64,000 nucleotides of DNA from a virus. The position numbers and the translations under genes are program-made. A model generated the notes under the pieces. It did not search any database. It was not told the DNA's origin and was given only the letters and a program-made list of their open reading frames with translations. Of the stretch, positions 14,480 to 22,559 are shown in pieces. How positions within the stretch are numbered: the stretch's first letter is position 1; the number at the start of each line of letters is the position of its first letter. Location of the stretch: positions 1 through 64,000 of IMG/VR virus record IMGVR_UViG_3300031721_000685; one strand, 5' to 3'.

Positions 14480-17001
14480 CATTGTCCTGGAGTATCCTTT
14501 TTATACTTTGCGTTCAACTCATCTGTGCCTTGCTCGCCTGCACCATACTCTTCTTCTACCATTTTAGCAAGCGCTCTGGGGTTTAGGTTAAGACTATATT
14601 TACGGATAACTTCTGCTGCCCAATAACCAACACTACGAGACCTGTCTTTGTCTCTTTCTTTTTTCACTAATTCAACAGCTTTTTTGTATTTGCCTTTGTT
14701 TAGCATAATGCCTAATTTGGATTCATCTACATCTAAAGATTCTACAACAGACGGCACAAATCCATCCTCTGCTTGTTGTTCCGAAAATTCAATAGTAAAC
14801 ATTGTATCGTTAATCATAGCATTAAACGATTCAATCACGCCCTCATGCTCAACTTCTTCATTACGAACTTTAGCTGCTTTTGCATCACGAATCCATTTTT
14901 TAGCTGCTGGCCTTTTGGGTTCTTTCTTGACCCATACTGCCATTCTTTTATATATAGCCATTGCAGCAGCATCAAAACGAACTTTAGCTGCTTTTGCATT
15001 CACCTCTTCTGAAGTGTCAATTACGATGAAGTTTCTCCCGAATTGGGTTTGGAAGCTTCCAATGTTGCGCTGTACAGCATTCCACATCTTCTCAACTTCA
15101 TCTTCTGGTAATGTGCGCTCACGGGCTTTGTTGCGAGCCTGTGCAGTTTTAAGGTCTGAGTTGACGAAAATCATTGCAGTATCATAACCGAGCAATTCTA
15201 ATTCGTCAGCTTGTTGTTTAATCTTACTGTAATTTTTACCAGTGCCATCAATGATAAGTCCTAAACGACCATTCAATGCGAGTTTTTGTTTTAGCCCTGT
15301 AAGTGCTACCGCACGACTACGAACTTTTTGACCTTTAGGTGAGAAAATATCTTCAGGCGTTGCTTTCAACCCAACCTTCTTCAGTAGTGCTTCGAACGCA
15401 TCATCAGAATTGACTAGCTTCAGCCCCAAAGCAGTCAATGCTGTTTTACCAACAACAAATGATTTACCTGATCCTGGACCACCTGCAAGAAATACAGCTT
15501 TGAAGATGGCTGGATCATATACGCCTTCATCAAGATCAAATTCTTCATTACGAACTTTAGCGGCTAAGTCAGCATCAGCTTTACCCCATGTACCCTTTCC
15601 TTTTGTAATGAAAGAGTTTACACGAGCATATGCCCACTGTTCTTGAAGAGCGCCTGGGCGATGACCAGTTCTCCAAGCAGCCATACCTCTATCATAGACC
15701 TTCTTGAGAATGCCATAAGAAATGCCAGACTTCTCTGCTTTCTTCTCTAATCCTGCAAGAGATTTTTCTACAATCACTTCTTCAAACATCTCGTTCAAAA
15801 CGTCATCGAGCATATAGTCCACTTCTTCGATGAGGCCCTTTTCATCAAGTTCGACTGGTGCTGCTCTGTTGACTCTATAGCGCTTAAATCTCTGGTCGTG
15901 CTTGACTACACCTTCTTTACCAAACATTTTATGATAGCGCTTTGTGTGCTTTGAAGTCTTTGTAACAGCATCTACACTCTCTTCTGCTGGTCCTTCTCTA
16001 ACCTTTGCGAGTCTTTCTTTCTCAGCTTTCTTTACAAGAGGTAGCAGTTTCTTAGCAATTTTACCAATCGCTGCCTTTTTCTTTTCAACTTGTTTATCAA
16101 CTGACATTCTCTCTGACGGAGACAGTTGATCGTAATTGACGCCCTTTTTACCAGCAACTTTCTTTCTAATGATTTGAATTGCTTTTTTACGAGCACGAAT
16201 TTTTAACTTCTCAGGTGATGCCATCTTCTTTGCAGCAATCCTGCGACCACGCATAATCTTAGATTTTGCTTTCTTAAAAGCCATCGCTCTCTTCTTACGA
16301 GCAGCAACACTGAGAACAGCTTCGAACATCAAGTCTTCGCCGAGTTCTAGTTCCATCTCTTCAGCAATCTTCATACCATCTCTGATTGCTTGAAATATCT
16401 TACTTGAAGAACTCTGTAGCTTCTTAGGAAGACCCGTTTTAAAGGCTCTCTCATCGCCGTCAGCAGCCGCAGCTCGCATCTTTGATGCTGACATACCTTC
16501 TGCGCCTTCAGCATCAGGGTCACGCTCACCAGCAGAGACGACTTCAATAGAGTCGAATGTGTATTCTTTACCGTTGTATTTGTTGAGTAGAGTTTCAAAC
16601 TCTGCAACTCTATCAGAGCCAGCAACCATAATGAGTTTTGTATGACCCATGTCTTCAAGCTCTTTAGCAACTTGCATAATTGTCTTTGAGCGAGACTTTG
16701 TGACCATACTACCAAAGGCTTTCTTTGCGATCGCAATCTTAGTAACATATGGCAATGGATTCTTCTTCGAATCATATGTTTGCGAAAGATAGAGATGTGG
16801 CATCGCATCATTTTGTGCTGCGATTGCGTTGATCTTAGCAACGACTTTTTCGTGCCCAATCGTAGGAGGGTTCATTCTTCCAAAAGAGAATACTGCTGTT
16901 GATGATACAGCTTCTTCTAACTTAGGATTAAGTTCAATCGTATTTTTTACGACAGCATCATTCTTCTTCTTGTCCTTTTTGGACTTCGTGTCGTCTTTCA
17001 T
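14479..17001 (-). CDS. Modular polyprotein: nucleotidyltransferase, DUF5824-like, P-loop kinase
   Basis: 840 residues. Order: residues about 32-200, a cytidylyltransferase-fold domain (FSFGRMNPPTIGHEKV, GxxNPxxxGH motif); about 225-340, an extremely Lys/Arg-rich linker; about 350-372, HTKRYHKMFGKEGVVKHDQRF; about 415-490, a DUF5824-like module (GISYGILKKVYDRGMAAWRTG); about 505-680, a P-loop kinase or zeta-toxin-like domain (GGPGSGKS, DTSEE); and a C-terminal GTDELNAKYKKDTPGQ module. Three AKVR(N) segments are nucleotide-level repeats. FDLDE-G just before the kinase fits an L-x-E prohead-protease site. I infer a processed, possibly packaged polyprotein; an enzymatic role in NAD or nucleotide metabolism is the alternative. 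Confidence 0.75.
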   Translation of the reverse strand: MKDDTKSKKDKKKNDAVVKNTIELNPKLEEAVSSTAVFSFGRMNPPTIGHEKVVAKINAIAAQNDAMPHLYLSQTYDSKKNPLPYVTKIAIAKKAFGSMVTKSRSKTIMQVAKELEDMGHTKLIMVAGSDRVAEFETLLNKYNGKEYTFDSIEVVSAGERDPDAEGAEGMSASKMRAAAADGDERAFKTGLPKKLQSSSSKIFQAIRDGMKIAEEMELELGEDLMFEAVLSVAARKKRAMAFKKAKSKIMRGRRIAAKKMASPEKLKIRARKKAIQIIRKKVAGKKGVNYDQLSPSERMSVDKQVEKKKAAIGKIAKKLLPLVKKAEKERLAKVREGPAEESVDAVTKTSKHTKRYHKMFGKEGVVKHDQRFKRYRVNRAAPVELDEKGLIEEVDYMLDDVLNEMFEEVIVEKSLAGLEKKAEKSGISYGILKKVYDRGMAAWRTGHRPGALQEQWAYARVNSFITKGKGTWGKADADLAAKVRNEEFDLDEGVYDPAIFKAVFLAGGPGSGKSFVVGKTALTALGLKLVNSDDAFEALLKKVGLKATPEDIFSPKGQKVRSRAVALTGLKQKLALNGRLGLIIDGTGKNYSKIKQQADELELLGYDTAMIFVNSDLKTAQARNKARERTLPEDEVEKMWNAVQRNIGSFQTQFGRNFIVIDTSEEVNAKAAKVRFDAAAMAIYKRMAVWVKKEPKRPAAKKWIRDAKAAKVRNEEVEHEGVIESFNAMINDTMFTIEFSEQQAEDGFVPSVVESLDVDESKLGIMLNKGKYKKAVELVKKERDKDRSRSVGYWAAEVIRKYSLNLNPRALAKMVEEEYGAGEQGTDELNAKYKKDTPGQ
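14854..15561. repeat. Three short direct repeats in polyprotein gene
   Basis: 14863-14885 and 14977-14999 are identical over 23 bp. 14854-14874 and 15541-15561 are identical over 21 bp. On the minus strand they encode AKAAKVR and AAKVRNEE boundary segments between modules, consistent with module duplication or shuffling. Confidence 0.85.
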
Positions 17002-17050
17002 TTTTCTCTCCAGGTTTTCCGTAGACTTGACTGGTCTATGATATATTGAT

Positions 17051-17079
17051 TATTTAGTAGAATACTACGTTTATTTATT
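17051..17079 (-). promoter_or_regulatory. Candidate late promoter(s), variant boxes
   Basis: Minus strand AATAAATA (17079-17072) and ACTAAATA (17058-17051) lie 71 and 50 bp upstream of the polyprotein ATG. Both are one-base variants of the T4 late box TATAAATA. Confidence 0.4.
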
Positions 17080-17527
17080 ATAATTTTTTTCTCAAAATTC
17101 CAAGAGTTTTAAATCCATCCTCTTTAGCTAAAATTGAATCATATCCACACAACTCTAAGAATGTGGCAAAGTCTTTGCTGTCATACCAAAACTTATCAAC
17201 TGATTGAACTTTATCTCCAAAGGCTTTTTTTAATTTGATATAAATTGGTTTCAATTTAGCTAAATCTGTATTTTTAGATTTTTCTTTCATAATCAAATTT
17301 AACAATTCTGTTATTTTCATTCTTTTTTCAGAATTTCCCACATCAAAAGTATTAGTAGGATTATAATCAATTGAATCTACTTCTGCATTTTTGCGATAAT
17401 AGGCATACCCATCAGCAACCTTTTTATCGTATGAGAACCAAACTATTGGCTTCTTACCGTAAAGAGTATCACCTTTATCAAATCCTCTATATAATTTTTT
17501 TTCATAAAATTGTTTGAAGCTTTTCAT
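17078..17527 (-). CDS. Small protein with internal-protein-like N-terminus, possible ART fold
   Basis: 149 residues from the ATG at 17527, which overlaps the previous stop (ATGA). It opens MKSFKQFYEKK, like T4 capsid-targeting peptides. LYRGFDKGD (Arg), IVWFSYD (Ser-containing strand) and a late GYDSILAKEDG (Glu) are in the order expected of ADP-ribosyltransferases (R-S-E), which T4 also injects as Alt. The match is weak, and no glutamate pair (E-x-E) is evident, so the enzyme call is tentative. Confidence 0.45.
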   Translation of the reverse strand: MKSFKQFYEKKLYRGFDKGDTLYGKKPIVWFSYDKKVADGYAYYRKNAEVDSIDYNPTNTFDVGNSEKRMKITELLNLIMKEKSKNTDLAKLKPIYIKLKKAFGDKVQSVDKFWYDSKDFATFLELCGYDSILAKEDGFKTLGILRKKL

Positions 17528-18753
17528 TTTTGCCAACCCTTTTGTACATCAGCAGAAAAGTTAGCATGGCTAAACTGAAGTCTATCAACTAGTTTTACAG
17601 CAGTGCCTTTCAACTTATCTACAGCAACGAAGCCTTCTTGACCTGTGACTTTGTATCCATCTTTCGTAGAGAGTAGTGTGTTGATTGTAGCTGCTTGGTC
17701 CATCTTCTTGATGATGATATCTTTGGCTTGAACAATCTTGTCCATTAGGTCGAAGATGAGTTTAATTTTTCTTTTATCAGTCTTTGTAAAGTATTCCATT
17801 ACAGATGTTTGACGACCACGAACCCCAGACTTGCCCTTTTCTGTCTTACGCTTACCTTCTTCTTTTCCAAAGTAATCCATAAGATACTGCATGAGGTCTT
17901 TCGTCAACTTCGTTGTATTACCCATTCTCTCACCGACACGAACTTTTGTGTTTAAGAATGTTTTTGTTCTCATAAGAAGTTCATCATTATCTGAGATGCC
18001 GTTGAGTGTAGCACGGTCAATCTTATTGAAAATCTTACCAGCGTCTGCTAGGATTGTTGTAATCGTAGCAGTCTCTTTTTCAGTCATCATTGCTTTGCCA
18101 GAAACGTCACGATATGCAGCATCAGTAGAGAATATACTAGATGTGTCTTTTAGATTTGATGCAATCTGCTTCGCAAAGCTAGCTTGCATTGTTTCAAATG
18201 AGTCACCCGTGTAAGTAGTATGCCATACGACGCCGATGCTGGCTCGTGCGATTTGGCGACCCAATGGAGTGTCTTTTGGTACAGCGTAAACAATGGTATT
18301 AGGATGAAAAGTAATATGCTTGACACCATTATAGGTAATGTCTTTCGTGTCACCTTTAGTAAAGAGCAGGTCGCCTTGAATGACGCCTGTGATACCAAGT
18401 TTCGGAAACTCTTGTAACGCAGTCTTGAGTTTATCTGCCAAATCCCCAGATGTATCGGCATCAACATCAGCTTCTGTTTTATATACCTTTGGGTTCTTGT
18501 TAAAGATACCCTTCTTGGCAACGAAAAATTTGTCATCATTTGGATCAATCCCTGCAAAAATGGCGGGCGAACCGTCCCATTTAACTGTAGCATCAACTGT
18601 AGTCTTCGCATCGCCTGAGAGCATATCACGAAGTGAGCGTAAAAAATTAATCGCTTCACGAGCGCCATCCACACCGCCATTGAGAACGTTGTCCTCAATA
18701 TGCTCCATGTGTGTATTCTTTTGTTCTATGAGGTAGGAGTTAAAGTTTTTCAT
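17524..18753 (-). CDS. ATP-dependent-ligase-like protein (DUF6267-type)
   Basis: 409 residues from the ATG at 18753; the extension to 18861 overlaps the upstream gene and lacks support. Lys58-Trp-Asp-Gly61 (VKWDGSPAIF) matches motif I of DNA/RNA ligases and capping enzymes. FFVAKKG, VIQGDLLF and the C-terminal EGFVAVD with AVKLVDR resemble motifs Ia, III, IV and V. Phage members are often annotated DUF6267. The opening MKNFNSYLIE-Q has an L-I-E site at 8-10 like a gp21 cleavage site. It could be an injected nucleotidyltransferase; activity is inferred only. Confidence 0.6.
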   Translation of the reverse strand: MKNFNSYLIEQKNTHMEHIEDNVLNGGVDGAREAINFLRSLRDMLSGDAKTTVDATVKWDGSPAIFAGIDPNDDKFFVAKKGIFNKNPKVYKTEADVDADTSGDLADKLKTALQEFPKLGITGVIQGDLLFTKGDTKDITYNGVKHITFHPNTIVYAVPKDTPLGRQIARASIGVVWHTTYTGDSFETMQASFAKQIASNLKDTSSIFSTDAAYRDVSGKAMMTEKETATITTILADAGKIFNKIDRATLNGISDNDELLMRTKTFLNTKVRVGERMGNTTKLTKDLMQYLMDYFGKEEGKRKTEKGKSGVRGRQTSVMEYFTKTDKRKIKLIFDLMDKIVQAKDIIIKKMDQAATINTLLSTKDGYKVTGQEGFVAVDKLKGTAVKLVDRLQFSHANFSADVQKGWQK

Positions 18754-18763
18754 ATTACGTTCC

Positions 18764-19879
18764 CTACAACTTAATCTTAAATCCAACACGGGTTCCAGCA
18801 GCAGATGGACCACCATATGTTGATAATCTAAATTCTTTAAATAGAGGTAATTCGTCAACAATTTTTTTATTGATTTTTAATATATTATTTTTCGAATTTA
18901 CATTATATAATTCAAAAGTATCATTTGACCTATTGTGAATTACAAAATAGTCATCACCACCTTTTATAAAATGTGATAATATCATTTTATGAATTTTTAT
19001 CATTAATCCACTACTTGTAGTTTTAAGTGCAGATGGTAGTTTGCCAGATTTACCCACCCCCTTATCTCCAGCATATCCAATAGTAGGGTCAAGACTTTTA
19101 TAATATTCCATTATAGCATGAAATGCACCACCTTCATTACCACGTTTTTTACGAATTTTATTCCACTCATTACCTCCTTTTTTAAACACATTTGTAAGTT
19201 CTGAAACACTCTTAATATATAACTCAGATGTACTATCCAATTCTACCTTACCCGCTTCCGACTTTTTGTTTTGTTTTCTTCTTGCAGTAATATCAAAAAA
19301 AGTGATTTCATTTTTTCTAGCATTAGTTCCCTTAATCTCAAATTGAATTCTTTTTCCACCAATAGTCATAACCAAATCTGGTTTTGTTGAACCACTAGGT
19401 GCAACAGAGAATTCTGATTTAAATTCTATCCCTTCCTTCAAACACAGTTCTTTTATGTATGCAGCGCATTCTTCTTGAGTTTTTGTTCCAGCGGCAACTC
19501 TTTTTTGCCTCTTACCGCCCGGTTTTTCAACATGAGCTATCATGATATACCCATCAAAAGGTTTATCATAAGATTTTAATGATACCTTTGCAAACCATGA
19601 TCTTCCTATAAGTTTATGAAGAGTTGCTGGAGCAACAAACCAAACAGTAGTGTTTGCAGAAATTGTTTTAATTACTTCCCCATTTTTGTCAACTAAATCT
19701 GTTTGTTTTAATGTTGGAAACCCTTCTGGATATGCATAATCCTCACCAGCTACTGGTGGATAAATAGTTCTTTCTCCTGATTGGGGTTTATCACCTCCCA
19801 CTCCGTTAGGAAAATTAGCCGGCCCAAATGATGCTTCAGAGAGCGTGTTCTTATTAATAAACTGTTTTAATCCAAGCAT
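18764..19879 (-). CDS. PD-(D/E)XK nuclease-like protein with capsid-targeting-like N-terminus
   Basis: 371 residues. Residues 1-16 (MLGLKQFINKNTLSEA) form a short helix ending in L-S-E followed by Ala, the consensus cut by T4 gp21 in internal proteins. Asp168 and Glu181-x-Lys183 (KPDLV...GKRIQFEIKG) form a PD-(D/E)XK nuclease core, and Lys/Ser-rich segments follow. No methylase partner is adjacent. AAGGACA precedes the ATG and a perfect late box lies 39 bp upstream, so it is made late, as expected for something packaged in the head. No membrane segment. Confidence 0.6.
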   Translation of the reverse strand: MLGLKQFINKNTLSEASFGPANFPNGVGGDKPQSGERTIYPPVAGEDYAYPEGFPTLKQTDLVDKNGEVIKTISANTTVWFVAPATLHKLIGRSWFAKVSLKSYDKPFDGYIMIAHVEKPGGKRQKRVAAGTKTQEECAAYIKELCLKEGIEFKSEFSVAPSGSTKPDLVMTIGGKRIQFEIKGTNARKNEITFFDITARRKQNKKSEAGKVELDSTSELYIKSVSELTNVFKKGGNEWNKIRKKRGNEGGAFHAIMEYYKSLDPTIGYAGDKGVGKSGKLPSALKTTSSGLMIKIHKMILSHFIKGGDDYFVIHNRSNDTFELYNVNSKNNILKINKKIVDELPLFKEFRLSTYGGPSAAGTRVGFKIKL

Positions 19880-19916
19880 GGCATGTCCTTACAATTCTCA
19901 TTTCGCTCTGTTTCGT

Positions 19917-20150
19917 TTATTTATAAGAACATATCTCTTTGCCCACGGACTCTGCTTCTCGAAAAGTCTTACGAGAGAACAATGCGACCAGCTTATCATT
20001 CTTATAGACGAACGTATGAAAGACTTTTGGTTTAGACCATATCATCGTTTTGAAAGTTTGTACCCAATTTAGATCATATTTCTTCATCATCTCAGCATCT
20101 TTATACCATTTGAGATTGTATTTCGCTTGTTCGATTCTATATGTTTTCAT
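19917..20150 (-). CDS. Small unknown protein
   Basis: 77 residues, basic, Lys/Tyr/Trp-rich (KWYKDAEMMKKYDLNWVQTF). No recognised domain. Its ATGA start overlaps the stop of the 55-residue gene, which supports it as a real member of a short operon of three small genes. Confidence 0.55.
   Translation of the reverse strand: MKTYRIEQAKYNLKWYKDAEMMKKYDLNWVQTFKTMIWSKPKVFHTFVYKNDKLVALFSRKTFREAESVGKEICSYK
19918..19925 (-). promoter_or_regulatory. T4-type late promoter
   Basis: Perfect TATAAATA on the minus strand, 39 bp upstream of the nuclease-like gene. It overlaps the stop codon of the 77-residue ORF. Confidence 0.75.
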
Positions 20151-20314
20151 TGATTAATCCTTTCATATACTTCCTTGACCATGAAGTATGGCAAACCAGA
20201 GAGCCGTTCAGCAGTCTCTAACATATGCGATTCGTTGTATTCTTCACAACCAAATTCGAGGACTTTTGCCTCATCAATCGCTTCGACAGCAATTTCTTTT
20301 ACTGTTTTATTCAT
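20147..20314 (-). CDS. Small unknown acidic protein
   Basis: 55 residues (MNKTVKEIAVEAIDEAKV start), mostly helical, Glu-rich. Accepted because it fills the space between two genes, with a 4-bp overlap downstream and a 2-bp gap upstream. No domain recognised. Confidence 0.55.
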   Translation of the reverse strand: MNKTVKEIAVEAIDEAKVLEFGCEEYNESHMLETAERLSGLPYFMVKEVYERINQ

Positions 20315-20316
20315 CT

Positions 20317-20568
20317 CTAAGATTCCTTATCTTCGCCTAACAAAATATTATTTTCGTTAGCAATCAGTTCTTCTTTAATATCATATATCGTTTCGTGTTT
20401 TATCATATTAATGATAGTATTGGTCAACGATACTTCCCGTTTAAGGTATCCAATTTTACGCTCTAACTCTGAAAGTTCTTTAAGGTAGTAATCGAGTTCT
20501 TGTTCTTTACGCAACTTTTGTTCGATGAAATCGCTCATTAGTATAATGCGTTGTTCTTCGCTCACCAT
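20317..20568 (-). CDS. Small coiled-coil protein
   Basis: 83 residues from the ATG at 20568, preferred because AAAAGGA lies six bases upstream; an in-frame ATG at 20583 lacks this. Residues about 10-60 are heptad-patterned (LRKEQELDYYLKELSELERKI). First gene of the three-gene early operon driven from 20601-20629. Function unknown. Confidence 0.6.
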   Translation of the reverse strand: MVSEEQRIILMSDFIEQKLRKEQELDYYLKELSELERKIGYLKREVSLTNTIINMIKHETIYDIKEELIANENNILLGEDKES

Positions 20569-20600
20569 ATTAATCCTTTTCATTTCACTCTTATGAGTAT

Positions 20601-20629
20601 AGTATAGTATATTTAATATCGTTTGTAAA
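20601..20629 (-). promoter_or_regulatory. Sigma70-type promoter, divergent with late promoter
   Basis: Minus strand TTTACA (20629-20624), 17 bp, TATACT (20606-20601), reading into the 83-residue gene. It is back to back with the plus-strand late box at 20641. Confidence 0.6.
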
Positions 20630-20640
20630 GACTTTTTTTA

Positions 20641-20648
20641 TATAAATA
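20641..20648 (+). promoter_or_regulatory. T4-type late promoter, plus strand
   Basis: Perfect TATAAATA, 41 bp upstream of the first gene of the plus-strand exported-protein cassette. The opposite orientation to nearly every other gene makes this the likely sole promoter of the cassette. Confidence 0.75.
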
Positions 20649-20688
20649 GTCGAATGACATAATGTTAAATTATATTAGGATTGATGAT

Positions 20689-21234
20689 ATGAATAGATTT
20701 ATCATTGCTTTGTTCGCTTTGATTTTCGCATCTACGAGCGTTTATGCTCAAACAGAAGACAAAATAACGACTGATAATACCAGTAAGATCGACTCTAAGA
20801 CTACGGTCACGTCTCCGCCACCGTCTGCTATCTCTCCTACTATCAATTCATCTAACTCTGATTTGTGTACAATCGGTGTAGCGGGAGCAGTGCAGACTCA
20901 GATTCTAGGTCTCTCTGCTGGTAAGACTGTGCGTGATATGAACTGCGAAAAACTGAAGAATGCTAAGACGCTATATGATATGGGTATGAAAGTTGCAGCA
21001 GTGTCTGTGATGTGTCAAGACAAACGTGTTTTTGATGCTATGATGCACGCCGGAACACCTTGTCCATATGATGGCTTGATTGGCGCTGAAGCTAAAGCAG
21101 GCTGGCAAAATGATGAAGAAAAAGCACCGAAAGAAGAAAATACAGTTAGGAGTGTAATGGATGATGATAGCACGATTACCCTTATTGGTGGCGGCATTGT
21201 TCTTGGTTTGCTTACCATTCTCAGCATACTCTGA
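20689..21234 (+). CDS. Exported protein conserved in marine T4-like phages
   Basis: 181 residues from the ATG at 20689 (MNRFIIALFALIFASTSVYAQ); the frame opens nine codons earlier, but only this start gives a signal peptide, cut after VYA. A Ser/Thr/Pro-rich linker follows. The core (DLCTIGVAGAVQTQILGLSA, CEKLKNAKTLYDMGMKVAAVSVMCQD, AGTPCPYDG) has four Cys and matches a family I recall from marine T4-like phages. Residues about 160-178 form a C-terminal membrane helix. Probably periplasmic and inner-membrane-anchored. Its end overlaps the next gene by 74 bp. Confidence 0.7.
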   Translation: MNRFIIALFALIFASTSVYAQTEDKITTDNTSKIDSKTTVTSPPPSAISPTINSSNSDLCTIGVAGAVQTQILGLSAGKTVRDMNCEKLKNAKTLYDMGMKVAAVSVMCQDKRVFDAMMHAGTPCPYDGLIGAEAKAGWQNDEEKAPKEENTVRSVMDDDSTITLIGGGIVLGLLTILSIL

Positions 21235-22015
21235 AACTAAATCTGCAACTTCAAGGAACGCAGCAGATAATGTGACAGTATGGGATATGGATCTGGTTCT
21301 ACCACCTGAAACTGGTCTAATCGTAAATCAAGTGCGTTACAATTATACAGTAAATAAAATCCGTGAAGATGCTTTCTCGGTGACAATTCAGAACAAAAGA
21401 GTTGGCGGTGGTGATAAGAATGTTTTTGAAAGCACTGATGATTGGTCTGGCGTAGAAGGTCAGACGATTGTCAAAAATCTAGCTGTCGCTAATATACCGA
21501 GAATACTCTGGGGCGAAGGCAGTCTCAATACAACGGGCGAAGGTGAAGTCGTAGATGCTAATGTTCGTTATAGCTATACGTTTGATAATTGTGTTAATCC
21601 ACTTACAAATCCATTATGTCCTCAACCGGTTGAAAATAGGGAATTACCACTGATTATAAATCCCTTTGACTCAGAAGAGGTGCAAAACGCTCTTGCACAA
21701 ACAGTTGATATTGAAGAAGATGATGAGCGCAAAGCCGATGAAGAAAATTCACTTGAAAATAAAGACAGAAGGCGACAACTAGCACGATCAAACAACCCCT
21801 TAATGACTAATGCTGCTCAACTTGCTGCATTATTTGAACAAATGGCTTTGGTTCCTAAGTTTGAAGAATATTATGCTGTCGAACTACAAGGCGGCACCTA
21901 TAAAGAAACTGTTGAATTAAAAGATGCTACATTACCTGACAATAGAAAAGCAATGAGAAGTTTATCTAAAGATCAGAAGTTTAATAAGATAATTAGGTCA
22001 CAATACGAAAAATAG
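21161..22015 (+). CDS. Exported protein of unknown function
   Basis: 284 residues. Signal peptide about 1-24 (AALFLVCLPFSAYS). The mature part begins with a beta-rich domain (VTVWDMDLVLPPETGL, VNQVRYNYTVNKI) containing a Cys pair (NCVNPLTNPLC), then a highly charged Glu/Asp/Arg stretch (about 190-210), then a helical C-terminus. GGAG lies eight bases before the ATG, inside the preceding gene. No family recognised. It belongs to the late plus-strand cassette. Confidence 0.65.
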   Translation: MMIARLPLLVAALFLVCLPFSAYSETKSATSRNAADNVTVWDMDLVLPPETGLIVNQVRYNYTVNKIREDAFSVTIQNKRVGGGDKNVFESTDDWSGVEGQTIVKNLAVANIPRILWGEGSLNTTGEGEVVDANVRYSYTFDNCVNPLTNPLCPQPVENRELPLIINPFDSEEVQNALAQTVDIEEDDERKADEENSLENKDRRRQLARSNNPLMTNAAQLAALFEQMALVPKFEEYYAVELQGGTYKETVELKDATLPDNRKAMRSLSKDQKFNKIIRSQYEK

Positions 22016-22028
22016 AGAGGATAAAAAT

Positions 22029-22547
22029 ATGCTCAATAAAGTTCAAATGAGATATTTTTTGTTATCGGCGGTTGCAGCAGTATTTGCAACGACTGCTTTG
22101 GCAAACGAAGACGCTCCCATCACAGGTACAGTAGAATCTAAATGCGTAATCTTCACCGAAACGCAAGGTATCTATGGCACTCCACTAGCTAGTAGGCTTT
22201 CTACTGCTGTGGCAGATGGTGGCGTACAACCAATCATTCGTTATGATGTAGCGCTTGCTGATGCATTTCTTGGAAAGATTACCTTTCCTAGCGCATTTTC
22301 AAGTTCTCCATCGCTATCTGATACTCAAACGTTTACGGGCAACGTAGAGGTTCACAGTGTATCTGATGCTTTGATGGCAGATTATGACACAGATAAAATT
22401 ACGTTTAACAACACTCACGAATATGATTTGACTATTGCTGGTACAGTACGATTCAAAATTTCTTCACAGGTCGACTACGGCGTCAGTAAAGCGTTTCCTG
22501 CTGGTACGTATACATCACTCGTAAATGCGGAGTGCATCGCAAAGTAA
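22029..22547 (+). CDS. Exported beta-rich protein, pilin/spore-coat-U-like
   Basis: 172 residues. Signal peptide to about Ala25 (FATTALA). The mature part starts ITGTVESKCVIF and ends AGTYTSLVNAECIA, a Cys near each end with beta strands between. This is the pattern of secreted fimbrial-subunit-like (SCPU or DUF4402-type) domains. AGAGGATA lies before the ATG. Resemblance is structural guesswork; the protein is certainly a secretion substrate by its N-terminus. Confidence 0.6.
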   Translation: MLNKVQMRYFLLSAVAAVFATTALANEDAPITGTVESKCVIFTETQGIYGTPLASRLSTAVADGGVQPIIRYDVALADAFLGKITFPSAFSSSPSLSDTQTFTGNVEVHSVSDALMADYDTDKITFNNTHEYDLTIAGTVRFKISSQVDYGVSKAFPAGTYTSLVNAECIAK

Positions 22548-22559
22548 GGTAGATATGTT

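Noticed and set aside
18754-18861. N-terminal extension of the ligase-like gene
   Set aside because: It would overlap the upstream gene and put 36 odd residues before a start (18753) that matches the neighbours' tag.
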